Below, piece by piece: positions 44,101-51,554 of a stretch of DNA of 64,000 bases (within the stretch, counting starts at the first letter, position 1; the number at the start of each line of letters is the position of its first letter). A model generated the notes under the pieces. The model searched no databases and had not been told where the DNA came from. It saw only the letters and a list, made by a program, of their open reading frames with translations. Source of the DNA: JALHNI01 sp044226365 (GTDB lineage Bacteria > Acidobacteriota > Terriglobia > Bryobacterales > Bryobacteraceae); the NCBI GenBank assembly GCA_044226365.1, contig JBGAHE010000006.1:41710-105709 (forward strand), in the 5' to 3' direction. The position numbers were made by a program, and so were the translations under genes.

Positions 44101-44412
44101 GCCGACAATCCCATCGCCGCCGGCGGTTTGGTGATCGCTTACTTCACCGGTCAGGGTGCTCTCGATAACCCCGTCGCGACGGGCGGCATCGCCCCCGGCT
44201 CCCCGCTCTCCGCTCCGCGGCTCCCGGCCACGGTCCGCGTCGGCGATACCCCGGCGGAAGTCCTGTTCCTCGGCATGACACCCGGACAGATTGCGCTCGG
44301 CCAGGCGAATCTCAAGATCCCCGCGACGCTCGCCCCCGGCACCTACCCCTTGGTGATCACCATCGGTGGCGTCGCCAGCAACGGCCCCGTCATCACCGTC
44401 GCCGCCCCCTAG
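41116..44412 (+). CDS. Giant SBBP-repeat exported protein with Ig-like and TIGR03437 C-terminal domains
   Basis: 1098 residues. The signal peptide is about 1-25. Residues about 30-230 form an SBBP-type N-terminal region (FEPNRGQGDRRADFFARGAG, YPSAYPGIDLIFYGQQQQLE). From about 230 to 760 comes a run of SBBP beta-propeller repeats of the type TYLGGAGDDLATALAIDAAG, NAYVAGATQSANFPVSSGAY, each with KLNPTG- and YLGG-like signatures. Then a Big_1/Ig-like domain (VEVVDAQGAPVSGVRVAFTA) and a TIGR03437 domain (GVFAFGENRAVVQNVRADGT, ITIGGVASNGPVITVAAP). It probably acts at the cell surface in adhesion or matrix formation (inference). It heads an operon with an adaptor and an ABC-2 transporter 3 bases downstream. 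Confidence 0.9.
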   Translation: MRMNGVVCRWGLGFALTAVACWAAPQPKSFANLPLSFEPNRGQGDRRADFFARGAGYGIALRPGTVSLSLAGPSGNAPRRYDLHFQGASRTAKPKPVAELPGKINYLYGADRGGWHTGIPTYARVEYPSAYPGIDLIFYGQQQQLEFDFRVHPGANPAAIRLTISGDAKPVITPSGDLELGDLRQLKPVAYQQNDRQERTPVACRYRLTGGAVTLELGDYDRTRELIIDPVLTYATYLGGTGNEMITAAKVDAAGNLYVAGSTTSNAFLTNSSQQAAYGGANSPLAQARFGDAFIAKLNPTGTALVYATYLGGAGDDLATALAIDAAGNAYVAGATQSANFPVSSGAYQRTYRGFSGDNFVYNTGDGFVAKLNPAGNALLYSTFLGGALNDLPLGLAVDPSGNAVVVGGTQSQDFPTTTNALSQVFRGNANMGPSVAGDGFITILNAAGTSLVYSTFFGGRSKDAIAGVALDAQNNIYVCGLTFSGDFPVTPGAYQTTFRGLETTSNYSAAAGDAFVAKLTAQGTLVYNTFLGGSFREGATAIAIDSTGAAYVTGNTASTNFPATTGAIQTTYGGKQGAGTTGETYYGDAFAAKLNPAGSQLVYATYLGGRGDEGGLGLAVDAAGSAYITGFSTSPDFPTSADALQKTNAGLGGQGLDALAAFDVPERPRNTGDAFLVKLSPTGALTYSSFFGGARDDAGIGLAADASGNVFVVGNTLSTSAIATSGVAQSGYGGTLSTFPRGDGFVAKFAFGTVAPAPVPARVNVVAGFTATGNTGAILSTPYTVEVVDAQGAPVSGVRVAFTATAATVNPATAITGANGRASTTVTLGSTAGAGSVTATVTGLTPVTTALTINAVVNPAPGPVVRAFVNGATFQSAMAPGSWVSAFIDQTAAATASASSVPLPTSLGGIRVLVNGTPIPLSVVVPTSPGTQINAQLPYETALGAAQVVVERNGLASAPFAINVQAAAPGVFAFGENRAVVQNVRADGTLTVNTADNPIAAGGLVIAYFTGQGALDNPVATGGIAPGSPLSAPRLPATVRVGDTPAEVLFLGMTPGQIALGQANLKIPATLAPGTYPLVITIGGVASNGPVITVAAP

Positions 44413-44415
44413 TCC

Positions 44416-45258
44416 ATGACGACCAAGCTCTGCGCAATGGTGGCCCTGATGGCCACCCTGGTTGCCAGCACCCGGACGCCCTCCGCTCCGGCGGGGACGT
44501 CCGTGTCCGTCTTCGTCGAGCCGGTCACCCTGGTCCTCGCCGCCGGGATGAACGGCACCGTCGAGCGCGTCCTCGCCTCCGCGGGCTCGCGCGTCTCCCC
44601 TGGCGAACGGCTCATCGAACTCCGCGCCCCGGAACTCGACGCCGCCGAAGCCGCGCGCCGGCTCGAACACTTGGCGGCGGACTTGCCGCCCGCCGCGCGC
44701 CAAGCCTGGATCGAAGCCCACCGCCAGACTGCCACCGCGGAAGCCGCCTACGTCCAAGCCCTCACGGACCTCGACCATCATCCGCAGGACAACGCCCTCC
44801 GCCGTCGTGTCCAGACCGCCGGACAAGAGCGCCAAGCCGTCCGCGCGCGCCTCGCCCATCTGCTCGACCAGGCCACCAGCGCCGACCTCGCGCCGCTCGT
44901 TCGTCAACTGCGCGACCGCGCCACGCTCAAAGCGCCGGACTCTGACGCCACCGTCGAACTCCTCGAAGTGCGCCCCGGCCAGCGTGTCCATGCCGGCCAG
45001 CCCCTCGCCATTCTCACGCTCGAGCACGAATACACCGCCGAACTCGTTCTGCCCGCCTCCCTCCGCGCGCCCTCGCAACTCCGTCTCCATTTCGCCGGCC
45101 GCACGATCTCCGCCACCGTTGGCTCGGTTGCCCAGCGCGATATTCCCTTCGGCTTCCGCAAGGACCGTCGCGTCGCCTCCGAACGCGTCGCCCGCCTGCG
45201 CTTCCACTCGTCCCTCATGATCGCCCCCGGCACCCCGGCCCTGGTGGAATGGCCATGA
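44416..45258 (+). CDS. HlyD-like adaptor protein of an ABC-2 transporter operon
   Basis: 280 residues. An N-terminal signal anchor (CAMVALMATLVAS) is followed by a lipoyl-type half (VTLVLAAGMNGTVERVLASA, RVSPGERLIELRAPELDAAE). A helical hairpin spans about 75-160 (QAWIEAHRQTATAEAAYVQA), then the second lipoyl half (VELLEVRPGQRVHAGQPLAI) and a beta-barrel (YTAELVLPASLRAPSQLRLH). This is a compact membrane-fusion protein. It starts 3 bases after the SBBP gene and its stop overlaps the ABC ATPase start as ATGA. It should link the inner-membrane ABC-2 complex to the periplasm. Confidence 0.8.
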   Translation: MTTKLCAMVALMATLVASTRTPSAPAGTSVSVFVEPVTLVLAAGMNGTVERVLASAGSRVSPGERLIELRAPELDAAEAARRLEHLAADLPPAARQAWIEAHRQTATAEAAYVQALTDLDHHPQDNALRRRVQTAGQERQAVRARLAHLLDQATSADLAPLVRQLRDRATLKAPDSDATVELLEVRPGQRVHAGQPLAILTLEHEYTAELVLPASLRAPSQLRLHFAGRTISATVGSVAQRDIPFGFRKDRRVASERVARLRFHSSLMIAPGTPALVEWP

Positions 45259-45875
45259 AACCCGTCGTCCAGGTTCGCGCCCTCACCAAGCGTTACGGCG
45301 AGCGCACCATTCTCGATCAAGTCGAACTCGACCTCGAGCCCGGCGAGATCCGCGGCATCATCGGCTCCAATGGCTGCGGCAAAACCACCCTGCTCCGGAT
45401 TCTGGCCGGCGCCATCCGCCCCACCTCCGGCACTGTCGCCGTCCGCGGCGCCCTCGGCTATGTCGCCCAGCGTTTCGGCCTCTACGAAGACCTCACCGTC
45501 GAAGAGAACCTCCGCTTCGCCGCCCGCTGCCAGGGCCTGCCCTCCCGCGCCGTCGATTCCGCCTTCGAGCGCTTCGAACTCGAACGCTATCGCCGCACCC
45601 GCACCGGACATCTCTCGCACGGCTGGAAGCAGCGCCTCGCCTTCGCCGCCGCCCTCTGCCATGACCCGGCCGTCCTGATCCTCGACGAAGCCACCGCCGG
45701 CATCGACCTCTTCGCGCGCACCCAGCTCTGGGACTTCCTCGCCGAACGCGTCAGCCCCGGCCTCGCCATTCTTCTCAGCACCCACGACCGCGACGAAGCC
45801 GCCCGCTGCCACCGCGTCGATTCGCTCGCCTCCGGTCAACTCCAGCCCGTCGCCGAAAGCCTCGCCCTCCGATGA
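45255..45875 (+). CDS. ABC transporter ATP-binding protein
   Basis: 206 residues from ATG 45255, chosen for the ATGA overlap with the adaptor stop; an ATG 6 bases earlier is possible. Walker A is GSNGCGKTTLL. The signature is the non-canonical LSHGWKQR in place of LSGGQ, as is common in ABC-2 exporters. Walker B is AVLILDEATAGID and the H-loop is in LLSTHDRDEAA. The Q-loop region is AQRFGLYEDLTVEENL. It is short but complete, lacking the C-terminal extension of larger ABC-2 ATPases. Coupled by ATGA to the permease gene. Confidence 0.93.
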   Translation: MKPVVQVRALTKRYGERTILDQVELDLEPGEIRGIIGSNGCGKTTLLRILAGAIRPTSGTVAVRGALGYVAQRFGLYEDLTVEENLRFAARCQGLPSRAVDSAFERFELERYRRTRTGHLSHGWKQRLAFAAALCHDPAVLILDEATAGIDLFARTQLWDFLAERVSPGLAILLSTHDRDEAARCHRVDSLASGQLQPVAESLALR

Positions 45876-46972
45876 ACAACGCCCTCGCCATCGCCGCCAA
45901 AGAGTTCCGCCACATGGCGCACGACCGTTTCACGCTCGTACTCACCCTCTTCGTCCCCCTCTTCCAACTCGTCATCTACGGCTACGCGCTCGAACTTCGC
46001 TTCCGGAATCTGCCCGCCGCCCTCGTGAACCTTGACCCTCACCCCGGCGGACGCTCGCTCGCCCAACGCCTCCTCAACTCGCCCCTGCTCGCCGTCGACC
46101 CCTCCATCAAAACCGAAGCCGACATCGAAACCGCCCTCCGCCGCGGCGCCATCCGCACCGCCATCCTCATTCCCCCGGGCTTCACGGCCAGCCTCCTCCG
46201 TCAGCAGGAAATGCCGCTCCGCGTTTGGGTCGATGGCAGCGACGTCGCTACCTCGAATTACGTCCTCGCCGCCCTCGATGCCCTGGGCCGCCAGGCCACG
46301 CTCGAACGTCTCCGCCCCGCCTCGCAGATTCACGTCGAAGAGCGCATTCTCTTTAACCCCGATGGCCGCAGCGCCGCCTTCCTGCTCCCCGGTCTGGTCG
46401 CGATCCTCGTCCAGACCATCACCATGCTGCTGATGTCGATCTCCATCGCGGGCGAACGCGAACGCGGCACGCTCGAACTGCTCCTGGTCACCCGCATGCG
46501 CCCCTTCGACATCATCGCCGGCAAAGCGCTCGCCGTCTCCCTGGTCGGTCTCGGCGAATGCGCCGTTCTCGTCTTCGTCATGACGGGCCTGTTCCACGTC
46601 CCCATCGCCGCGGGCTTCCTGCTCTTCCTCGCCATCCTGCCCCTGCTGGTGATCGCCCCGCTCGGCCTGGGCCTGCTGATTGCGGCACGCGCCCGTTCCC
46701 AAACACATGCCCTGCAGATGTGCCAGCTCATCCTGCTCCCATCGGTCCTGCTCTCCGGCTTCCTGATGCCCCGCGAGTTCCTCAACCCGCCGCTCGCCTG
46801 GCTCAGCCACGTGCTGCCCACCACCTACCTGGTCAGCTTGGTCCGCGGCGTCGTCCTCCGCGGCGCTTCGGTCACCGAACTCGCCCCCGCGCTCGTCCCC
46901 GTTCTCGCCTTCGCCGCCGTCGCCGGAGTCGCCGGCTACCTCCGCCTCCACCGCTCCATCGCCGATACCTGA
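45872..46972 (+). CDS. ABC-2 type transporter permease (YhhJ/YbhS-like)
   Basis: 366 residues. Helix 1 (TLVLTLFVPLFQLVIYGYAL) is followed by a large periplasmic domain (VNLDPHPGGRSLAQRLLNSP, ILIPPGFTASLLRQQE) and five C-terminal helices with the ABC-2 motif GERERGTLELLLVTRMRPFD. YhhJ/YbhS-type systems often encode two permeases; only one is present here, so it should homodimerise. It is the last gene of the SBBP-adaptor-ATPase-permease operon and is 6 bases from the convergent kinase gene. It may export the SBBP protein's partner or a drug; the cargo is unknown. Confidence 0.92.
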   Translation: MNNALAIAAKEFRHMAHDRFTLVLTLFVPLFQLVIYGYALELRFRNLPAALVNLDPHPGGRSLAQRLLNSPLLAVDPSIKTEADIETALRRGAIRTAILIPPGFTASLLRQQEMPLRVWVDGSDVATSNYVLAALDALGRQATLERLRPASQIHVEERILFNPDGRSAAFLLPGLVAILVQTITMLLMSISIAGERERGTLELLLVTRMRPFDIIAGKALAVSLVGLGECAVLVFVMTGLFHVPIAAGFLLFLAILPLLVIAPLGLGLLIAARARSQTHALQMCQLILLPSVLLSGFLMPREFLNPPLAWLSHVLPTTYLVSLVRGVVLRGASVTELAPALVPVLAFAAVAGVAGYLRLHRSIADT

Positions 46973-46978
46973 CCGGCT

Positions 46979-49093
46979 CTAGCGCCCCACCGCCGCTGCC
47001 TCCGCCCGCAACGCTGTAGCCCGTGCCGCGTCCCCGCACGTCGCCGCCAGCATCTCCAGGTCCTGAGCCAGCAACTGCCGATAACGCACCGTCCGTCGAT
47101 CGTCACGCACCAGTTGGCGATGCAACAGCACCGCTTCCTCCAACTCGCGCCTGGCCGCCTCGGGCTTCTCCGCCTTGTGATAAGCAATTGCCAGGTAGTG
47201 ACGGTCGAGCGCCAGGTCAGCCCGCGCCACCGCATTATTGGGCGCCGCCCGGCTCGCGGCTTCGTCCATCTTCTCCGCCGTCTCAAACTCCTTCAACGCC
47301 TCCGCCAGGCGCGGCGTGTGCTGAAACAAGGTCGCCCCGTAACGCTTGTGGGCCAACGCCACCCACCGCTTCGCTGGCGCCGCAAACTTCGCCGCACCCT
47401 CCACAATCTCGATCGTCGTCTGCCGCTCGCGGATCGCCTCGGGAATCCGGTTCGCCCGCTCGTAATTCTCCGCCAGCCCGAAGTGCGCCTTCGCCAACGC
47501 GATCTTCACCGGCGGAATCGGCAAGGAAATCGCACCCGCAATCTCGAGCGCCTTCTGCAAATGCCGAACCGCATTCGCCACCTCGCGCGCGCCCGAATAC
47601 GACGTCGCCAATCGAATGTGCGCATCCGCCAGATCCAGCTTGCGCATCGGGTTCAGCGGGCTGCTGGCCACATTCGCCTCCAGCAGCGCTAACCCCTTCT
47701 GATAGTTCCGCCGCGCCTCTTCCTTCTGTCCCAGATTCGCTTCGAAGTAGAGCCCCTCCACGTCCCCCAGCTTCAGATAACTCTCCGCCAGATCGCGCCG
47801 CAAACCCGCATCCCCACCCGACTCCTGCGCCAGCCGGTCCAGATACTCGCCCGCCCTCCTCAACACCAGCGCCTGCGCCGGCGCCGATCCCGGCAACGTC
47901 TGGATCGCGTCATGAAACTCGAAGATCAGCGAGTTCGTCAACGCCCGGACCTGCTGGAAACGCCGTTGCGCCACCCTCGCCTGCTGCAGCGCAATCACCG
48001 ACCCCACCAACAGACCCAGCCCCGCCACCGTCGCCCCCGCGAACAACAACCGGTTCCGCCGCGCGTATTGCTGCGTGCGATACAGCCAGGTCGGCCGCCG
48101 CGCCGCAATCGGCTCCTTGCGCAAGTACCGCCGCACATCGTCGGCCAACTCATCCACCGAGCGATACCGCTCCGCCGCGTCCTTCGCCAACGCCTTGCTC
48201 AGGATCAAATCGACATCCTTGGCCATCCCCGCCGGCGGCGGAATCGCCGTCGTCACCACTTGCGCGATCTGCTGCTGCGACGTCAACCCCGACGTGTCAT
48301 ATGGCCGCCGTCCCGTCAAATACTCATACAGCACCACGCCCAACGCATAGACATCGGACGCCACCGACACCACTCCGCCATTGATCTGCTCCGGACTCGC
48401 ATAGGCCGGCGTCAGCACCCGCAAAAAGGCGGACGTCTGCTCGCCCGCGCTGGCTCCCGTCTCCGGATCCACCAGCTTCGAGACTCCGAAGTCCAACAGC
48501 TTCGGCGTGCCATCGGCCTTGATCAGAATATTGGCCGGCTTCAGATCCAGATGCACCACCAACTGTCGATGCGCAAACCCCACCGCCTCGGCGATCTTCA
48601 GGAAGCGCTCCAACCGCTGCCGCGTGGTCAGCCCATCGCGCGCCGAAAGCGGTTCACCCTCCACCCACTCCATCACCAGATACGGCTGCTGCGCCGGCGT
48701 GCGTCCCGCATCGATCAGCCGCGCAATGGACGGGTGCTCCAGCCGCGCCAAGATGCGGTGTTCCCCCGTCCCGCGAGCCCCCTCCAGCAGCTTGATCGCC
48801 ACCAGCTGGTCATACTCGCCATCGTCGCGGCGGGCCTGATAAACCACGCCCATCCCGCCGCGCCCCACCTCGCGAATCACGCGCCACGGCCCGACGGACT
48901 CCGGCCCGCCGCTCCTCTCCGCCAACAACTCAAACACCGTGCCCGACGGCGTCTCGTGCTCCAGCAGCGATTCCACCTCGCTCCTCAGCCCTGGCTCGAC
49001 ATCCGCCAAATACGCTGCCCGCGCGGCGGGCTCGGTTCGCTCCAGCGCGCCATCCAGGATCTCCTTGACGGCGCGCCAACGGTCGGCATTCAT
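46979..49093 (-). CDS. Transmembrane Ser/Thr protein kinase with TPR-like C-terminus
   Basis: 704 residues. Kinase domain about 68-330: VGRGGMGVVYQARRD (P-loop), K101 in VAIKLLEG, catalytic HLDLKPANIL with D183 (HLD instead of HRD), DFG at 201-203, YASPEQINGG activation end. One transmembrane helix at about 348-370 (LLFAGATVAGLGLLVGSVIA). The C-terminal 330 residues are helical and look like TPR or related repeats (LAESYLKLGDVEGLYFEANL), probably periplasmic. This architecture next to an ECF sigma factor is common in Acidobacteria. It follows the FN3/BNR gene by 12 bases. HLD is tolerated in many active kinases. Confidence 0.94.
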   Translation of the reverse strand: MNADRWRAVKEILDGALERTEPAARAAYLADVEPGLRSEVESLLEHETPSGTVFELLAERSGGPESVGPWRVIREVGRGGMGVVYQARRDDGEYDQLVAIKLLEGARGTGEHRILARLEHPSIARLIDAGRTPAQQPYLVMEWVEGEPLSARDGLTTRQRLERFLKIAEAVGFAHRQLVVHLDLKPANILIKADGTPKLLDFGVSKLVDPETGASAGEQTSAFLRVLTPAYASPEQINGGVVSVASDVYALGVVLYEYLTGRRPYDTSGLTSQQQIAQVVTTAIPPPAGMAKDVDLILSKALAKDAAERYRSVDELADDVRRYLRKEPIAARRPTWLYRTQQYARRNRLLFAGATVAGLGLLVGSVIALQQARVAQRRFQQVRALTNSLIFEFHDAIQTLPGSAPAQALVLRRAGEYLDRLAQESGGDAGLRRDLAESYLKLGDVEGLYFEANLGQKEEARRNYQKGLALLEANVASSPLNPMRKLDLADAHIRLATSYSGAREVANAVRHLQKALEIAGAISLPIPPVKIALAKAHFGLAENYERANRIPEAIRERQTTIEIVEGAAKFAAPAKRWVALAHKRYGATLFQHTPRLAEALKEFETAEKMDEAASRAAPNNAVARADLALDRHYLAIAYHKAEKPEAARRELEEAVLLHRQLVRDDRRTVRYRQLLAQDLEMLAATCGDAARATALRAEAAAVGR

Positions 49094-49105
49094 GCAGTAC
49101 TCAGT

Positions 49106-50626
49106 TTACGGCTCGCGATAGAGCACCACGCCCGGCGCCGGCCCGCCCTCGGCTTGCGACCGGTTCTGGAACGCCACATAGAGCTTGCCGTTCTCCATCG
49201 CCAGCACCGACGGATACCCGATTTGCATCGCCAGCGGCGCCGGCACCACCCCGCACACCGACCAGTTCTTCAGATCGCTCGAGCGCAGCAACTTCGGCGT
49301 CGAACACTGCACGTTCGCCCCCGTCCCACCATTGGACTCGAGCACCACCGCCGCCGCGCCCGTCGGCCCGAACGCCAGGCCCAACGTCGGATCGAGACTC
49401 GTCTCACCATCCGCCGGCAGATTCACCGGCGCCGCCCAACTCGCTCCCTCATCCTCGGACGCCGCCAACCACATGCTGTGGTCGTACTTCGAAAAATACT
49501 GATCGTCGCGCCGCCAACGCGCCAGTAAACGAGGCTGTCCGCCCGCGTAAGCCACCACCACCGCCGGATCATCGATCTGAAAATTCTGCGTGTCCATCAC
49601 CTTCACCGGCGTCTTGCCCGGCCGCCAGACGGAGATCTGCCGGTTGTAGTCGCTCGCCACATCATCCTGCACCAGCGCCACCAGCGGCACGCCCTTTGGA
49701 TCCACCACGAGATGCGACACTCCGCTCGCCGTCCTCGCATTTGCCAGCAACGGAATCAGCGTCGTTGCCGGCGTCGCGCCCTGGTCCTGCAACTCGCCCG
49801 TCGCATAACGGAAGCCATCGTTGCCGCTCAGCCAAATGACATGCGCCTTGCCGTTCGCCAATCCGATCGAAGGCGCCGACGGCGGGTGCGGCCCCTCCGG
49901 CGTCACCTCCGACGCGAAGGTCTGCATCAACCACGTAGCCCCGTCATCGTTTGAAAAATGCACGTCCACGCGTACCCGGTCCGCCGTCGTCGTCTCGTGC
50001 GCCATCGCCCACTGATTCGTGCTCGCATCGCGCGCGAACGAAATCGGCAGTTGGCTATGGTCGTCGCGCAGCGCGCCCACCGTCGCCACCGTCACCACGT
50101 CGTTCCAGCGGTACCGCGTCCGGTTCCAGGAGAGAAAATAGAGCTTCGTCGCGGTCCGCTCGCTGGCGCTCGGCTCCTCGTCTTTCAGATACGCGAATGC
50201 CGGGTCGCCGTTGGCGTCATACGCCATACGAAGCGCCGCCCCGAGCCACTTTGCCTCGGGATAATCGGCCAACGGCGCTGGCACGCTGAACCCCTTCGGC
50301 GGCGGCCCTACGGTCACCACATTGCTCGCCTCGGATCGTTCCTGGTTATGCAGCGCCACCACCCGGTACGAGTAAGTCTCATAGGGATCGATCTGCGTGT
50401 CGGTGGCCCGCGTCACCACCTCGGCCGGCGGCACAATCTCAAGCACCAGCGAGAATTCCCCGCCCGCCGCCTTGCGTTCCACTCGATACCCGGTGGCCTC
50501 CGAAGCAGCTTTCCATTCCAAACGAACAGAAGAGCGGGTCGCCAGCACCGGCGCCAAATCGGTTGGCGCGGACTGGGCAGAAAGAAGCGTGGCCTCCAGC
50601 ATCAACAGGAGGCTGATAATTTTCAT
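49106..50626 (-). CDS. Exported FN3 plus BNR/sialidase-like propeller protein
   Basis: 506 residues with signal MKIISLLLMLEATLLSAQ. A fibronectin type III domain at about 20-105 (SVRLEWKAASEATGYRVERK, YETYSYRVVALHNQERSEAS). The remainder reads as a six-bladed propeller with Asp-box-like motifs SNDDGATWLMQTF and SEDEGASWAAPVNL (S-x-D-x-G-x-T/S-W). Sialidase catalytic residues (Arg triad, Tyr/Glu) cannot be assigned by eye, so enzymatic activity is unproven; binding is equally possible. It starts 57 bases from the divergent sigma-factor gene and precedes the kinase gene by 12 bases, so it may be cotranscribed with the kinase. Confidence 0.8.
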   Translation of the reverse strand: MKIISLLLMLEATLLSAQSAPTDLAPVLATRSSVRLEWKAASEATGYRVERKAAGGEFSLVLEIVPPAEVVTRATDTQIDPYETYSYRVVALHNQERSEASNVVTVGPPPKGFSVPAPLADYPEAKWLGAALRMAYDANGDPAFAYLKDEEPSASERTATKLYFLSWNRTRYRWNDVVTVATVGALRDDHSQLPISFARDASTNQWAMAHETTTADRVRVDVHFSNDDGATWLMQTFASEVTPEGPHPPSAPSIGLANGKAHVIWLSGNDGFRYATGELQDQGATPATTLIPLLANARTASGVSHLVVDPKGVPLVALVQDDVASDYNRQISVWRPGKTPVKVMDTQNFQIDDPAVVVAYAGGQPRLLARWRRDDQYFSKYDHSMWLAASEDEGASWAAPVNLPADGETSLDPTLGLAFGPTGAAAVVLESNGGTGANVQCSTPKLLRSSDLKNWSVCGVVPAPLAMQIGYPSVLAMENGKLYVAFQNRSQAEGGPAPGVVLYREP

Positions 50627-50683
50627 GTGAGTTTACGCAGGATCTGCCGGCCAGGCGGCTCACGCGGGATAAACTTTTTGAAG

Positions 50684-51184
50684 ATGAGGGAAGTCGACCG
50701 CCACCTGCCGTTGATTTACGACGAGTTGCGCCGTCTTGCCCGTGGCTATCTCAGCCGCGAACGCGCGAATCACACGCTCCAGCCCACCGCGCTCGTCCAC
50801 GAAGCCTACCTCCGCCTCCGCGAACAGTATGCGGTCGACTTCGCCAATCGCGGACAATTCCTCGCCTTGGCCGCCACCATGATGCGTCGCGTGCTCGTCA
50901 ACTACGCCGAAGCCAAAGGAGCGGCGAAACGAGTCGCCATTGAAGAAACTGGCTTCGGCGAAACCGACCTGCTCGAAGTGCTTTCGCTCGACCGTGCGCT
51001 CACCCGCCTCGGCGAACTCGATCCCCGTCAGATGCGCGTCGTCGAGCTCCGGTGTTTTGCCGGCTTGGGCGTCGAAGAAACGGCCGAAGCCCTCGCCATT
51101 TCACCGGCGACGGTGAAGCGCGAATGGGCCTCGGCTCAACTCTTTATCCGTCGCGAACTCACCGGTAGTCCGCGTTCGGACTAA
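50684..51184 (+). CDS. ECF RNA polymerase sigma factor (TIGR02999-like)
   Basis: 166 residues from ATG 50684; a longer frame upstream is antisense to the FN3 gene. Region 2: LPLIYDELRRLARGYLSRER, LQPTALVHEAYLRL. Region 4: ALTRLGELDPRQMRVVELRC, GLGVEETAEALAISPATVKR, EWASAQLFIRREL. This matches the ECF group found in Acidobacteria and Planctomycetes alongside Ser/Thr kinases. No anti-sigma gene is adjacent, so regulation by the kinase at 46979-49093 is plausible (inference). Promoter signals must fit in the 57-base divergent gap. Confidence 0.93.
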   Translation: MREVDRHLPLIYDELRRLARGYLSRERANHTLQPTALVHEAYLRLREQYAVDFANRGQFLALAATMMRRVLVNYAEAKGAAKRVAIEETGFGETDLLEVLSLDRALTRLGELDPRQMRVVELRCFAGLGVEETAEALAISPATVKREWASAQLFIRRELTGSPRSD

Positions 51185-51199
51185 ACGCAAAATTTGCCG

Positions 51200-51499
51200 T
51201 TACCGCCAGCGGCCTTCGCGCCAATAGTAACGATTGCCGCGCAGTTCCCAGCGCCCTTCCTGCCACCGGTGCCGGCCACGCGGAGCCCGATCCCAACGGC
51301 CCGGCCGCCACACGTAGCCACCCGAACCATACATGTAATTGCCCGGCACCCAATAATATCCGGGGCCCGGGGCGATGCCTCGCGGTTCCATTCGGATCGG
51401 CGGCGGAGCGGTCGTCGCATACATCCCCACGCGCGAAGACCCGCAGCCTTCCAGCAACAATCCCGCGGCCAGCAACGGCAGTGACAACCAAAATTTCAT
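51200..51499 (-). CDS. Small YXWGXW-like lipoprotein
   Basis: 99 residues. The signal peptide ends LLLEGC with C19 as lipidation site (lipobox LEGC). The mature part is aromatic and arginine-rich in short repeated units: GYYWVPGNYMYGSGGYVWRP, GRWDRAPRGRHRWQEGRWEL, NRYYWREGRWR. These resemble the YXWGXW repeats of small exported proteins of unknown function. A 14-bp hairpin overlaps its ribosome-binding site (51507-51542), so translation may be controlled. It is convergent to the ECF sigma factor (15-base gap). Confidence 0.85.
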   Translation of the reverse strand: MKFWLSLPLLAAGLLLEGCGSSRVGMYATTAPPPIRMEPRGIAPGPGYYWVPGNYMYGSGGYVWRPGRWDRAPRGRHRWQEGRWELRGNRYYWREGRWR

Positions 51500-51506
51500 C
51501 GCTAGA

Positions 51507-51542
51507 GCTTCCTTTCTGTCTCTGCCCTGACAGAAAGCAAGC
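51507..51542 (-). promoter_or_regulatory. Hairpin overlapping the ribosome-binding site of the YXWGXW-like gene
   Basis: GCTTCCTTTCTGTC and GACAGAAAGCAAGC form a 14-bp stem with one mismatch and an 8-base loop. On the coding (minus) strand the arm nearest the ATG contains AAGGAAG, the Shine-Dalgarno sequence 8-9 bases before the start. Folding would hide it. The hairpin also follows the upstream gene's stop by 12 bases, so attenuation or termination is an alternative. Confidence 0.5.
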
Positions 51543-51554
51543 TGATTGCCAAAC

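Noticed and set aside
47912..49528. 538-codon plus-strand frame across the kinase gene
   Set aside because: Arg/His-rich antisense shadow; the kinase has full catalytic motifs on the other strand.
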